From AP-15 sp036404275 (GTDB taxonomy: Bacteria; Pseudomonadota; Alphaproteobacteria; ATCC43930; CGMCC-115725): a stretch of 39,500 nt of DNA. The stretch is taken from assembly GCA_036404275.1 (NCBI GenBank), contig DASXAM010000281.1, forward strand, positions 1 to 39,500, read 5' to 3'. The stretch's first letter is position 1, and every line of letters starts with the position of its first letter. The notes under the pieces are model-generated. The model made no database searches. It was given only the letters and a program-made list of their open reading frames with translations, and had not been told where the DNA came from. The position numbers and the translations under genes are program-made. Below are positions 1-7,458 of the stretch, one piece after another.

Positions 1-352
1 CGGCCACCGGCAGCGCCGCCGCTTCCTCGAAGCGGACATTGTCGGCAATGACAGCGAGCCGATGCGCCGGCACCGCCACACGCTCGGCCCAGCCGGCATT
101 GTCGCTGAGTGCGACGACCCGAGCGCCCTCTTTTGGGCCGCTGCCGTCGGCCGCGGCCTTCAGCACCACCCCGCTGATGTCCTGGCCGGGGCGCCAGCCT
201 TCGGGGCGAACCTGCATTAGCCGCAATTCGCCGCGGTTCAGTGAAAACGCGTGCACTGCGACGAGCGCCTCGTTCGCGGCCGGGCGCGGCTCTGCCACCT
301 CGCGCAGCTCGGCCGGCGCCGGCCCGTTCGGCGTGTTGACAAGAGCAAACAT
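1..352 (-). CDS. Zinc-type/MDR family alcohol dehydrogenase or quinone oxidoreductase (N-terminal part)
   Basis: This is the first 117 codons of a minus-strand gene that leaves the window at position 1. Translation from the ATG at 352 gives MFALVNTPNGPAPAELREV, followed by a GroES-like fold: VAVHAFSLNRGELRLMQ, then GWRPGQDISGVV and a GARVVAL turn. This is the N-terminal catalytic domain of medium-chain dehydrogenases/reductases. The Cys/His residues of the catalytic zinc site are not apparent in the visible part, which favours a zinc-free quinone-oxidoreductase-like enzyme using NADPH; this is inference, since the Rossmann domain is outside the window. It lies downstream of the ketopantoate-reductase-family gene on the same strand, separated by a GC-rich palindrome. 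The family is clear but the substrate cannot be told. Confidence 0.8.
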   Translation of the reverse strand, partial: MFALVNTPNGPAPAELREVAEPRPAANEALVAVHAFSLNRGELRLMQVRPEGWRPGQDISGVVLKAAADGSGPKEGARVVALSDNAGWAERVAVPAHRLAVIADNVRFEEAAALPVA

Positions 353-378
353 TCTTATGCCCTCCGTCCCCACCCTAA

Positions 379-402
379 CCCTCCCCCGCACGCGGGGGAG
401 GG
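379..402. repeat. GC-rich palindromic (REP-like) hairpin
   Basis: A perfect 10-bp inverted repeat, CCCTCCCCCG / CGGGGGAGGG, with a 4-nt CACG loop. It is embedded in C-rich then G-rich flanks (about 365-416). It sits in the 85-bp gap between two genes on the same strand. Elements of this look (CCCTAACCCTCCCCC...) are commonly dispersed in alphaproteobacterial genomes. No T-run follows on either strand, so a classic terminator is less likely than a REP-like or mRNA-stabilising element. Only one copy is in this window. Confidence 0.6.
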
Positions 403-437
403 AATGGGAGGGGGTCGAGCGGATGACGCATCGGGGC

Positions 438-1505
438 TCAATTGAGGCGCAAATCGACGATGTGCTTGGGATCGGGCTTGAGCTCGCCCTTTTCGACGCG
501 CGCGACGATGTCGGTCAGGATCTTGTTGGTCGGGGTCGGTAGCCCGACCTCCTCGCCTTTGCGCACAATAAAGCCGTTGAGGAACTGGATCTCGGTACGC
601 CGACCCTTGAACATGTCCTGGCCGGTCGAGGGGCGATGCTCGCCGCCGCCGGGGCGGTTCGCCTCGGCCAGGCGATGCTCGTCGATCTCCCTCGTCGCCG
701 CGGCGTCGCCTTCGCCGGCGCGGGCGATCGTCTCCGGGTCCATATGGCTGACCTCGTCGAAATGATAGCCGAGCGCCTGGCCGACGCGGATCGCCTCGCT
801 GCCGAGCCGGGTCGAGAAATGGCGGATCGCATCGTTTTTGATCATGTCGCGGCTGATCAGCCCGGTGCAGGCGGAAAGCCCGTTCCCCATGACGTTGGTG
901 ACGAGCTTCGACCAGCGCTCGCCCCACAGATTTTCGGTGACCATCGCGCTGTCGGCATAGGAGACGAGCCGGCAGACCTCCTTTGCCCGCTCGGTGATCC
1001 GGCCGTGCACCTCGCCGACGCGGAAAACGGTGTGGCGCGAGCCCGATTTGCCGGCGGCGCGCCGGACCTGGCCGGGCGCATGCAGTTCGACGGTGATCGA
1101 GCTGGCGATCGAGCCCAAGGTCTTGCCCCAGCCGACGATGCCGGCGATCGTCTCCTCGTTCATGCAATTCTGCAACGAGACGCAATACCCGCCCGGCGCC
1201 AGGTACTGCTTGATCATCATTGTCGCCCAGGCGGTGTCGTAGGATTTCATGCAGATAAAGGCGATGTCGATCGGCGCTTCCTTGGAGAGCTGCTGCGCCT
1301 CGGTCAGATGCAGCGCACGGGGATGCACGGTAAACGGCTCGACATCGCGGATATGGGTGATGCGCAGACCGTTCTTGCGGATCGCTTCGACGTTTTCCGG
1401 CCACGGGTCGATATAGGTCACGTCCTCGCCGGCCTGGACCATATGCGCCCCGGCATAGCCGCCGACCGCACCCGCGCCGACGATCGCAATCTTGTTCTTC
1501 GCCAT
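438..1505 (-). CDS. 2-dehydropantoate 2-reductase (ApbA/PanE) family protein
   Basis: A 355-residue NAD(P)-dependent reductase of the ketopantoate reductase family. Residues 6-16 are IAIVGAGAVGG, the glycine-rich Rossmann motif. WSKLVTNVMGNGL (198-210) carries the family catalytic lysine (K200) and asparagine (N204). The C-terminal helical domain follows. It is about 50 residues longer than PanE of E. coli (303), with an insertion near 255-300 rich in Gly/Arg/Glu. The second beta strand ends YIDPW (D33), an acid where NADPH-specific PanE has arginine, so NADH use is possible; that is inference. Many members of this family in catabolic regions do not act in pantothenate synthesis. The start is set by GGAGGAAAG five bases before the ATG. 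The MDR gene lies downstream on the same strand. Confidence 0.85.
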   Translation of the reverse strand: MAKNKIAIVGAGAVGGYAGAHMVQAGEDVTYIDPWPENVEAIRKNGLRITHIRDVEPFTVHPRALHLTEAQQLSKEAPIDIAFICMKSYDTAWATMMIKQYLAPGGYCVSLQNCMNEETIAGIVGWGKTLGSIASSITVELHAPGQVRRAAGKSGSRHTVFRVGEVHGRITERAKEVCRLVSYADSAMVTENLWGERWSKLVTNVMGNGLSACTGLISRDMIKNDAIRHFSTRLGSEAIRVGQALGYHFDEVSHMDPETIARAGEGDAAATREIDEHRLAEANRPGGGEHRPSTGQDMFKGRRTEIQFLNGFIVRKGEEVGLPTPTNKILTDIVARVEKGELKPDPKHIVDLRLN

Positions 1506-1590
1506 GATCTTTCCTCCGCATCAGATCGGCGGCGGGGCTCGCCGCAGCTTCTGCGCACGATCCTAGTACGGTGCGGCGGTGCGCGTCATC

Positions 1591-1869
1591 CTATCGGTTG
1601 GGCGAGACCGGCTTGCGCGGGCGCGTCGGCCGGCGCGGCGCCGCGGCGGCCCGCCGTGTTCGAGCCTTGCTGCGCTTCTTCACCGCCGGCCGCGCTGTTT
1701 TGGTCGCGCGGCGCCAGTCGACGGCCATGCCGATCGGCAGGGCGGCGATGCCGAGCGCCATCAGCAGGCTCGCGGCGCGTCCGAGCCAACCGATCTCGAT
1801 GGCGATGGCGGCGAGCCCCGCGAGCAGGCCGGCCCCGAATGTCAACAGCGCGATTTTGGTGCAGCGCAT
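1591..1869 (-). CDS. Small two-helix membrane protein with basic tail, unknown function
   Basis: A 92-residue hypothetical protein. From the ATG at 1869 it reads MRCTKIALLTFGAGLLAGLA and continues with two hydrophobic segments (about 5-25 and 32-51) split by a short polar turn. A strongly basic C-terminal tail follows (about 52-92, rich in Lys, Arg, Ala and Pro) that should stay in the cytoplasm and could touch nucleic acid or phospholipid heads. There is no good Shine-Dalgarno and I recognise no family. The reading frame continues upstream to 2058, but that part has no protein-like character and runs antisense to the maoC-like gene. It is divergent from that gene and upstream of the reductase on the same strand. 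The hydrophobic pattern makes coding plausible but not certain. Confidence 0.5.
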   Translation of the reverse strand: MRCTKIALLTFGAGLLAGLAAIAIEIGWLGRAASLLMALGIAALPIGMAVDWRRATKTARPAVKKRSKARTRRAAAAPRRPTRPRKPVSPNR

Positions 1870-1960
1870 CGGTTGCGGCCACCGGACGGGGCTTCTAATC
1901 TGTCGCCGGAGAATCACCGCCTTGTATCGCGCGGCGCAACCGCCGCAGCGAGGAGACAGC

Positions 1961-2419
1961 ATGATCGAGGTCGAACGGCCGGCGGATTTGGCGCAATATG
2001 TCGGCCGCGAGGTCGGCGTCAGCGACTGGGTTACGATTGACCAAGCGATGATCGACAAATTCGCCGATGCGACCGGCGACCATCAATGGATCCATGTCGA
2101 TATCGAGCGCGCTAAACGCGAAATGCCGGGCGGCAAGACGATCGCGCACGGCTATCTGACGCTGTCCTTGGTGCCGCGGCTCGCCTCGACCCTGGTGCAA
2201 GTCAGAAAGCGCTCGCGCGGGCTCAACTATGGCGCGAACCGTATCCGCTTTACCGGGCCGGTGCCGGCCGGCTCGCGCATCCGGCTGCGCCAGACGATCA
2301 AATCGGTCGAGCCGACCGAGGACGGCGGGGTGCGGATTGTTTCGGAAAATACGGTCGAGGTTGAGGGCGGCGCGCGCCCGGCGCTCGTCGCCGAAACAAT
2401 CAGCCTGCAATTCGAATAA
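1961..2419 (+). CDS. MaoC-like hot-dog fold (R)-specific enoyl-CoA hydratase
   Basis: A 152-residue single hot-dog-domain protein. Residues 34-46 read FADATGDHQWIHV, matching the hydratase 2 motif (Y/F-x-x-x-S/T-G-D-x-N-P-x-H), with D40 and H45 as the expected catalytic pair. AHGYLTLSL (62-70) is the second conserved block. The family hydrates trans-2-enoyl-CoA to (R)-3-hydroxyacyl-CoA; NodN-type members have the same length. The start is supported by AGGAGA ten bases upstream of the ATG at 1961. The longer frame that opens at 1571 is rejected because its upstream part overlaps the divergent gene and has no domain. It begins a tight plus-strand run with the Asp-box protein (17-bp gap) and the acyl-CoA dehydrogenase, suggesting acyl-CoA metabolism. 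Confidence 0.88.
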   Translation: MIEVERPADLAQYVGREVGVSDWVTIDQAMIDKFADATGDHQWIHVDIERAKREMPGGKTIAHGYLTLSLVPRLASTLVQVRKRSRGLNYGANRIRFTGPVPAGSRIRLRQTIKSVEPTEDGGVRIVSENTVEVEGGARPALVAETISLQFE

Positions 2420-2436
2420 GCGCGGGAGGATATCCG

Positions 2437-3474
2437 ATGGCCGACAACGCAACGTCATACATCTATCTGGGGTTGGCCGGCGAAACCGGGCCGGGTCGGG
2501 CGGTTGATTCCGGCCTCTACCGCTTTGCCGACGGCGGCGGCGAATGGGAGCGGATCGAGCAAGGCTTGCCAGAGGCGCCCGCGGTGCGCGCCTTGGCGGT
2601 GCACCCGCAACAGCCTGAGATCCTTTATGCCGGAACCCAGGACGGGCCTTATCGCAGCACCGACCGCGGCGCCCATTGGGAAAAGGTGCCGGTTCCCGAT
2701 CACGGGCTGCCGGTCTGGTCGGTATTGTTCCACCCGCACGATCCCGACACGATCCTCGTCGGCTACGAGAATTGTGAGATCTATCGCAGCGACGACGCCG
2801 GCGAGCGCTGGACAAAGCTCCCGGTCAGCGTGCGCTTTCCGGACATCACCACCGCACCCGGCGCCAACCCGGCCAAGCGGGTCCTGATGCTCGACGCCAG
2901 CGCCAGCCAGCCCGATCACCTCTACGGCGCGATCGAGGTCGGCGGGACGATCCGCTCGACCGATGGCGGCGAGCATTGGGAGAATTTGAGCCACGGCCAA
3001 TACGTCAACGACGACATGGTCGACATGCACGGCGTGCTGGCGAGCCGGTGGCGCCCGGGGATTGTTTTCGGCATCGCCCGCGCCGGCATGTTCCGCAGCG
3101 ATGACGGCGGCGACCATTGGCGGCATGTGCCGCTGGAGCCGCTCAATCCAAAGGGCTACATCTACTGCCGCGATATCCGCGAGGCGCCCGGCAACCCACG
3201 TCACCTATGGGTGGCGGCCGGCGCCGGCTTTCAAAGCGATAAGGGCACGCTGCTGCACAGCCGCGACGGCGGCGACAGTTGGGCGCGGGTCGATATCGGC
3301 GCTCCGGTGCCGCACACGATGTTTAAAATCGCCTTTGACGACCGCCATCCGGCACAGATGTCCTGCGCCACCAATGGCGGCGAGGTGTACAACAGCACGG
3401 ATGGCGGCGCGAGCTGGACGGCGTTGCCGTCGCCGCCGGGCGGCAAGCAGGTCTACGCGCTCGCCCGCGGCTGA
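2437..3474 (+). CDS. Asp-box (BNR) repeat beta-propeller protein
   Basis: A 345-residue protein with at least six Asp-box motifs (S-x-D-x-G-x-x-W): residues 74-81, 118-125, 174-181, 221-228, 275-282 and 320-327, plus a weaker one near 31-37. This pattern defines sialidase/Vps10/Ycf48-like propellers, most likely with six or seven blades. There is no signal peptide, so a cytoplasmic location is likely, and none of the arginine-triad features of a sialidase stands out. The family label often used is 'exo-alpha-sialidase' or 'photosystem II stability factor-like', neither of which should be taken literally here. The start has GGGAGGA eight bases upstream. It lies between a MaoC hydratase and an acyl-CoA dehydrogenase. 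The function is unknown. Confidence 0.8.
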   Translation: MADNATSYIYLGLAGETGPGRAVDSGLYRFADGGGEWERIEQGLPEAPAVRALAVHPQQPEILYAGTQDGPYRSTDRGAHWEKVPVPDHGLPVWSVLFHPHDPDTILVGYENCEIYRSDDAGERWTKLPVSVRFPDITTAPGANPAKRVLMLDASASQPDHLYGAIEVGGTIRSTDGGEHWENLSHGQYVNDDMVDMHGVLASRWRPGIVFGIARAGMFRSDDGGDHWRHVPLEPLNPKGYIYCRDIREAPGNPRHLWVAAGAGFQSDKGTLLHSRDGGDSWARVDIGAPVPHTMFKIAFDDRHPAQMSCATNGGEVYNSTDGGASWTALPSPPGGKQVYALARG

Positions 3475-3492
3475 ACCGGGCGTTGCGCCGGC

Positions 3493-4740
3493 GTGGATTT
3501 TCGGCTGACCGAGGAAGAGGGGCGGCTGCAAGCGCGCTCGCGGTCGCTCGCTGGCGAATTCGCGAGCCGCTCGGCCGAGCACGACCGCGCCGCCAGCCAT
3601 CCGATCGAGAATTACGCGCGGCTGCGTGACGAGGGGTTTTACGCGCTCAACATCCCGATCGAGCTCGGCGGGGGCGGGGTCCGGCTCCTCGGTCATACCC
3701 TCGCCTTTGAGGCGCTCGCCGAGGGCTGCCCGGCGACCGCGCTTGCCTTCAATATGCACGCCTCGGTGGTGATGCCGCTGATCGACAGCACCGAAGTCCC
3801 GTCCGAAACCAAACGCCGTATTGCCGATCTCGTCGTCCGGCAGAAGAAATTGATCGCCGGCAATTTTTCCGAGCCGGGGACGACCTCGTTGATCGGCGCG
3901 CGGCCAATCACCGCACGGGCCAGGCGGGTCGATGGCGGCTGGCGCATCAGCGGGCGCAAGATGTTCGCCTCGATGCTCGAAGCTGCCGATTATTGCCTGG
4001 TGCTGGCCTACCCCGAGGGGGCAAAGACTCCCTTCGCCGGCGTCATGCTGCTGGTGCCGCGCGACGCCGAGGACCGCCGGGTCGAGGCCAATTGGGACAC
4101 GCTCGGCATGCGCGCCACCCGCAGCGATGCGCTGATCCTCGAAGAATGTCGGCTGCCCGAAGACGCCGCCGTCTTCCAATCCGACGACATCCGGCCATTT
4201 CGCCAGGCGCATCTGAACTGGTTCTGGGGCTCCTACACCGCGGTCTATCTCGGCGTCGCTGCGGCAGCGTATCGTGAGGCGGTGCGGGTGGTGCAGTCGC
4301 GCCGGCCGGCGGGCTTTGGCCAGCCGCTCGCTTATCAGCCCGACGTCCGCCGCCATGTGGCGGAAATGAGCGCCGATCTCGAAGCCGCCCGGCTTGTCGC
4401 CTACCACGCCGCCTGGCTCAGCGACAGCGAGGGGCCGACGCCGCAAACCACGGCGGCGCTCTACCGCGCCAAATACGTCGTCGGCGAAGCCGTGACCCGG
4501 ATCACCCGCACCGCGCTGACCCTGGCCGGCGCGCACGGCATCTTCAAAGGCGGGCGGCTCGAGCAATTGTTCCGCGACGGCGCCATCGCCCCGGCGCAGC
4601 CGCCGCAACCCGATTTCTGCCTCTTGAACATGGCGGTCCACGAGCTCGATCTCGATCCGGACCAAATCCTGCCGCCGCTCAAGCCGGCGGCGGACAGCGC
4701 CGCGCCGGGATTGTTCGCGGACACCACGGCCAGGGTTTAG
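3493..4740 (+). CDS. Acyl-CoA dehydrogenase family protein
   Basis: A 415-residue flavoprotein of the acyl-CoA dehydrogenase superfamily. The N-terminal helical domain begins MDFRLTEEEGRLQARSRSLA. The mid beta domain has the flavin/substrate segment NFSEPGTTS, then WRISGRKMFASM and LGMRATRSDALILEE, the expected ISG-K and MRAT-S blocks. The C-terminal helical domain ends with LAGAHGIFKGGRLEQLFRDG. FAD-dependent alpha,beta-dehydrogenation of an acyl-CoA thioester is the family role; the substrate cannot be told. The GTG start at 3493 lies 18 bases after the preceding stop and has no clear Shine-Dalgarno, so coupling to the upstream gene is likely. Its TAG stop overlaps the TAA stop of the convergent phosphatase gene. 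Confidence 0.88.
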   Translation: MDFRLTEEEGRLQARSRSLAGEFASRSAEHDRAASHPIENYARLRDEGFYALNIPIELGGGGVRLLGHTLAFEALAEGCPATALAFNMHASVVMPLIDSTEVPSETKRRIADLVVRQKKLIAGNFSEPGTTSLIGARPITARARRVDGGWRISGRKMFASMLEAADYCLVLAYPEGAKTPFAGVMLLVPRDAEDRRVEANWDTLGMRATRSDALILEECRLPEDAAVFQSDDIRPFRQAHLNWFWGSYTAVYLGVAAAAYREAVRVVQSRRPAGFGQPLAYQPDVRRHVAEMSADLEAARLVAYHAAWLSDSEGPTPQTTAALYRAKYVVGEAVTRITRTALTLAGAHGIFKGGRLEQLFRDGAIAPAQPPQPDFCLLNMAVHELDLDPDQILPPLKPAADSAAPGLFADTTARV

Positions 4741-5393
4741 CGCAGCTCCGGCAGCATCAGATTTGACGCAAGCTCCGAGACCTGGCCGAGTTCGGCTTGT
4801 TCGACCGGGATGAGGCGGTCGAGGCCGGGCTCGTAGAAAAGGATGTAAAGCACGGTGTTGCGGGTCTTGACCGGCAAGCTGCCGGGCGGCAGCGCGTGCT
4901 TCATCAGCTGGCGCACCATCGCACCATGCGTCGAAACCCCGATCCGGCGATGGGGATGGGCTGCGGCGAAGCGCCGCAACGCGGCGAGCGCGCGGGTACG
5001 GGTCGCGAGGCCAGTCTCGCCGCCGGGGAACGCTACATCCTCTTCGGCAAACCAGCGCTCGGTCAATTCCGCGCCAAAGCGCGCCTTGGCCTCGGCCCAT
5101 AAGAGGCCCTCGGCCTCGCCGACATTGGTTTCGCGCAGCCCGGCATCGATAATCAGCGGCACGCCCGCGGCTTCGGCCACCACACGCCCCGTATGCAGGG
5201 CACGCGTCAGGTCGCTCGACAGCACCGCGTCGAGGCAGTGCGGCAACAGTCTTTGGGCGAGCGCTTCGGCTTGGACGCGACCGCTTTCGTTGAGCGGCAC
5301 GTCGATATGCCCTTGCAGCCGCCCCTCCCGGTTCCAATCGGTTTCGCCGTGCCGAAACACGAACAAGAGGCGCCGGTCGCGATTCGAATCCAT
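4737..5393 (-). CDS. Histidine phosphatase family protein (phosphoglycerate mutase-like)
   Basis: A 218-residue branch-1 histidine phosphatase. The RHGETDWN motif at residues 14-21 provides the phospho-accepting His15 and Arg14. SSDLTRALHTG (59-69) carries the second phosphate-binding arginine (R64). THGAMVR (155-161) provides the second histidine (H156). Family members act as cofactor-dependent phosphoglycerate mutases or as broad phosphatases (CobC/GpmB type); the LQGHIDVPLNESGR segment is typical of the GpmB/CobC group. There are no cobalamin genes around it, so a generic phosphatase is the safest call. It is divergent from the flippase gene and convergent with the acyl-CoA dehydrogenase, sharing 4 bp with it at the stop codons. 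Confidence 0.88.
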   Translation of the reverse strand: MDSNRDRRLLFVFRHGETDWNREGRLQGHIDVPLNESGRVQAEALAQRLLPHCLDAVLSSDLTRALHTGRVVAEAAGVPLIIDAGLRETNVGEAEGLLWAEAKARFGAELTERWFAEEDVAFPGGETGLATRTRALAALRRFAAAHPHRRIGVSTHGAMVRQLMKHALPPGSLPVKTRNTVLYILFYEPGLDRLIPVEQAELGQVSELASNLMLPELR

Positions 5394-5542
5394 AAATCTC
5401 CCCCTAAAGCCCGCAACGTTTCTCGGCGGCTCGCCATCGATTCACCATCAATTGTAGGCGCTCTTTAACAAAAGTGGTCTATACGTTTGCCCCGTACAGC
5501 CGCCATCGTAGCCGCGGCTCGACGGCTTGGGCTGAAAGTGAC

Positions 5543-6982
5543 ATGGCTGACACCGGTTCGTTGAAGCGCAGCGTGCTGACCGCGGTCGGTTGGGCGACCG
5601 CGACCCGGCTTGCCGGTCAGCTTGCCAATTGGGCCATGACCCTCGCCACGGTCCGCTTTCTGCGCCCGCAGGATTACGGGCTGATGGCGGTCACGATCGC
5701 GATCACCGGCTTTCTCCAATCGTTGAGCTATGTCGGCTTTGCCGATGCGATCGTGCAAAGCCGCCGCCTCGGCGACGAGGATTTGCGCGGGGTCTTTGGC
5801 CTGATTTTGACGATCAACGCTATCGGCCTTGTGCTGCTGTGCGCCCTTGCCTATCCCGCGGCTTGGTTCTACGGCGAGCCGCGGCTCGCCGGACTGCTGC
5901 TGGCCGCCAGCCTCGTCTTTATCGCGGTCGCGCTGCAAGCGGTGCCGCGGGCATTGCTCGAGAAGAAGCTCGATCTGAAACGGGTGACGCGGATCGATCT
6001 GGCTTCCAACATTTTAAGCGGCACGCTGGTGCTGCTCCTGGCTTGGGCGGGCGCCGGCGTCTGGTCGCTGCTCTCGGGGCTGCTGTTCCGCGGCATACTG
6101 CAGGCGATCGGGTTCGGCTTTGCCGCGCCCTATTTTCGGCGTCCGAGGTTCACGCTCCGGAACTTGTCGGAGGTCCTGCATTTCGGAGGATTGCGAACGG
6201 CCGAAAACCTGCTTTGGACGTTCTATGCAAGCGCCGACGTTTTTGTCATCGGCAAGCTGCTCGGCGCCGACATCCTGGGGATATATTCGGTCGCCCGGAC
6301 CGTCGCCGCCCTGCCGGTCGAAAAGCTGTCCGGCGTGGTCAAGCCGATCGCGTTCCCGGCTTTTGCCCAGGTGCAGGACAACCGGGACGAGGCGCTGCAC
6401 TATCTGCAAAAGGCCACGCGCCTCCTCGGCTTTTTGTGTTTTCCGGTGTTTTTCGGCATCGCCGCGACCGCACCGCAGATCGTCTCGATCGCTCTCGGCC
6501 CGAAATGGACCCAGGCGACGCTGCCGCTCGTCATCCTCGCGATTGCGATGGCGCTGCGGCCGATCGGGATCCTGATCCCGTCTTTTCTGATCGGCATCGG
6601 CCAGATCCGGGCCAGCTTCAAGAACACGCTGTTTGCGACGATCCTATATCCTCTGGCGTTTGCCGTCGGCAGCCACTGGGGGCTGATCGGCGTTTGCGCC
6701 GCTTGGCTCGTCGCCACCCCGATCCAGCTTCTCGTCCTGCTTCGCCGTGTCGCGATCATCACCGGGATCACGATTTTCGACTTGATCGCGCCGCTGCTGC
6801 CGCCGCTCGCCGGATCGCTGGTAATGTATGCGAGCGTGCGTGCGATCGATGTCTGGCTGCCGACAGCCGGCTCGAGCGCCGCCCCGTGGCTGGTCGTCAG
6901 CGGGGTGCTCGTCTATCTCGGCTATGCTGCCCTGTTTATGAGGCCGTTGGCGACCGAGTTGGTCGCACTCGCTCGGCACTGA
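5543..6982 (+). CDS. Wzx/WzxC-type polysaccharide flippase (MOP superfamily)
   Basis: A 479-residue integral membrane protein with about 12-14 hydrophobic segments spread over its length. It starts MADTGSLKRSVLTAVGWATA, with the FLRPQDYGLMAV segment that is characteristic of Polysacc_synt_3/WzxC lipopolysaccharide or exopolysaccharide export flippases. Such proteins move undecaprenyl-linked oligosaccharides across the inner membrane. The frame is open from 5474, but the extra 23 residues are polar and unlike the family start, so the ATG at 5543 is preferred. No glycosyltransferase or polymerase genes are next to it, so it is an orphan flippase here. A 668-bp gap follows. Confidence 0.85.
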   Translation: MADTGSLKRSVLTAVGWATATRLAGQLANWAMTLATVRFLRPQDYGLMAVTIAITGFLQSLSYVGFADAIVQSRRLGDEDLRGVFGLILTINAIGLVLLCALAYPAAWFYGEPRLAGLLLAASLVFIAVALQAVPRALLEKKLDLKRVTRIDLASNILSGTLVLLLAWAGAGVWSLLSGLLFRGILQAIGFGFAAPYFRRPRFTLRNLSEVLHFGGLRTAENLLWTFYASADVFVIGKLLGADILGIYSVARTVAALPVEKLSGVVKPIAFPAFAQVQDNRDEALHYLQKATRLLGFLCFPVFFGIAATAPQIVSIALGPKWTQATLPLVILAIAMALRPIGILIPSFLIGIGQIRASFKNTLFATILYPLAFAVGSHWGLIGVCAAWLVATPIQLLVLLRRVAIITGITIFDLIAPLLPPLAGSLVMYASVRAIDVWLPTAGSSAAPWLVVSGVLVYLGYAALFMRPLATELVALARH

Positions 6983-7246
6983 CGCTCTTCCGGGCTTCGT
7001 GTTGCCGGCGCCTGACGGGGCTTGAGCGTCGAACCGAGCGCCCCGTCGGCGGAGGGAGCTCCGATTTGCGCAATCCGACCGGCTTTCAGCGGCAGACATT
7101 GCGGGCGGGCCTTGGCGCCTTTCGCGGTCGCGACCCCAGGTGACAAACGTACCGGTTGCCAATCGCGGCACCAGCCATCGGCTGCGGCAGAACGCCGCGC
7201 TTCTGTTACATTATGCGCGCCACTTCGGGGGCGCCTCGAACGCCAG

Positions 7247-7264
7247 AATCGGCGCGCGCCGATT
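7247..7264. repeat. Perfect 18-bp palindrome, possible operator or enhancer site
   Basis: AATCGGCGCGCGCCGATT is fully self-complementary, with no loop, which suits a dimeric DNA-binding protein better than an RNA hairpin. It lies about 180-200 bp upstream of the putative sigma-54 promoter, within the distance where enhancer-binding activators usually bind. It borders an AT-rich patch. No regulator can be assigned; it does not resemble the NtrC consensus. Confidence 0.45.
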
Positions 7265-7441
7265 AACCTAGATTTTTATTGGGATTTCCGGCTGTTTAAT
7301 ATATGATGGTTGAAGATCGTAAGATGGCCACAATATGTTGTCCTCTAACCGATGGATGAGGCGCGTTCAAGGGATGGCTGGGCGGGCCGGAGGTGGCCGA
7401 CCGCCGATTTCCGTTGAGATCCGCACTGTCGCCACAATGAT

Positions 7442-7458
7442 TTGGCATAATGCTTGCG
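7442..7458 (+). promoter_or_regulatory. Putative sigma-54 (RpoN) promoter for prkA-yeaH-ycgB
   Basis: TTGGCATAATGCTTGCG matches the -24/-12 consensus (YTGGCACGNNNNTTGCW). The invariant GG (7444-7445) and GC (7456-7457) are separated by exactly 10 bp, and both the TTGGCA and TTGC blocks are intact. Deviations are T-A for C-G after TGGCA and G in place of the final W. The start site would be near 7469, giving a leader of about 180 bases before prkA. yeaGH of E. coli is reported to be under sigma-54/NtrC control, which makes the position meaningful. Confidence 0.5.

Noticed and set aside
3205..5337. Very long antisense frame (710 codons) opposite the propeller and dehydrogenase genes
   Set aside because: It is a shadow of GC-rich codon use; the plus-strand proteins have clear domains and the antisense product is Arg/Pro/Ala-rich without any.
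5474..5542. Upstream-extended start of the flippase gene
   Set aside because: The added 23 residues are polar and unlike the family N-terminus; the ATG at 5543 gives the expected start.
7014..7047. Inverted repeat GACGGGGC/GCCCCGTC as terminator of the flippase gene
   Set aside because: The loop is 18 bases and no T-run follows. I mention it in the intergenic entry but do not call it a terminator.
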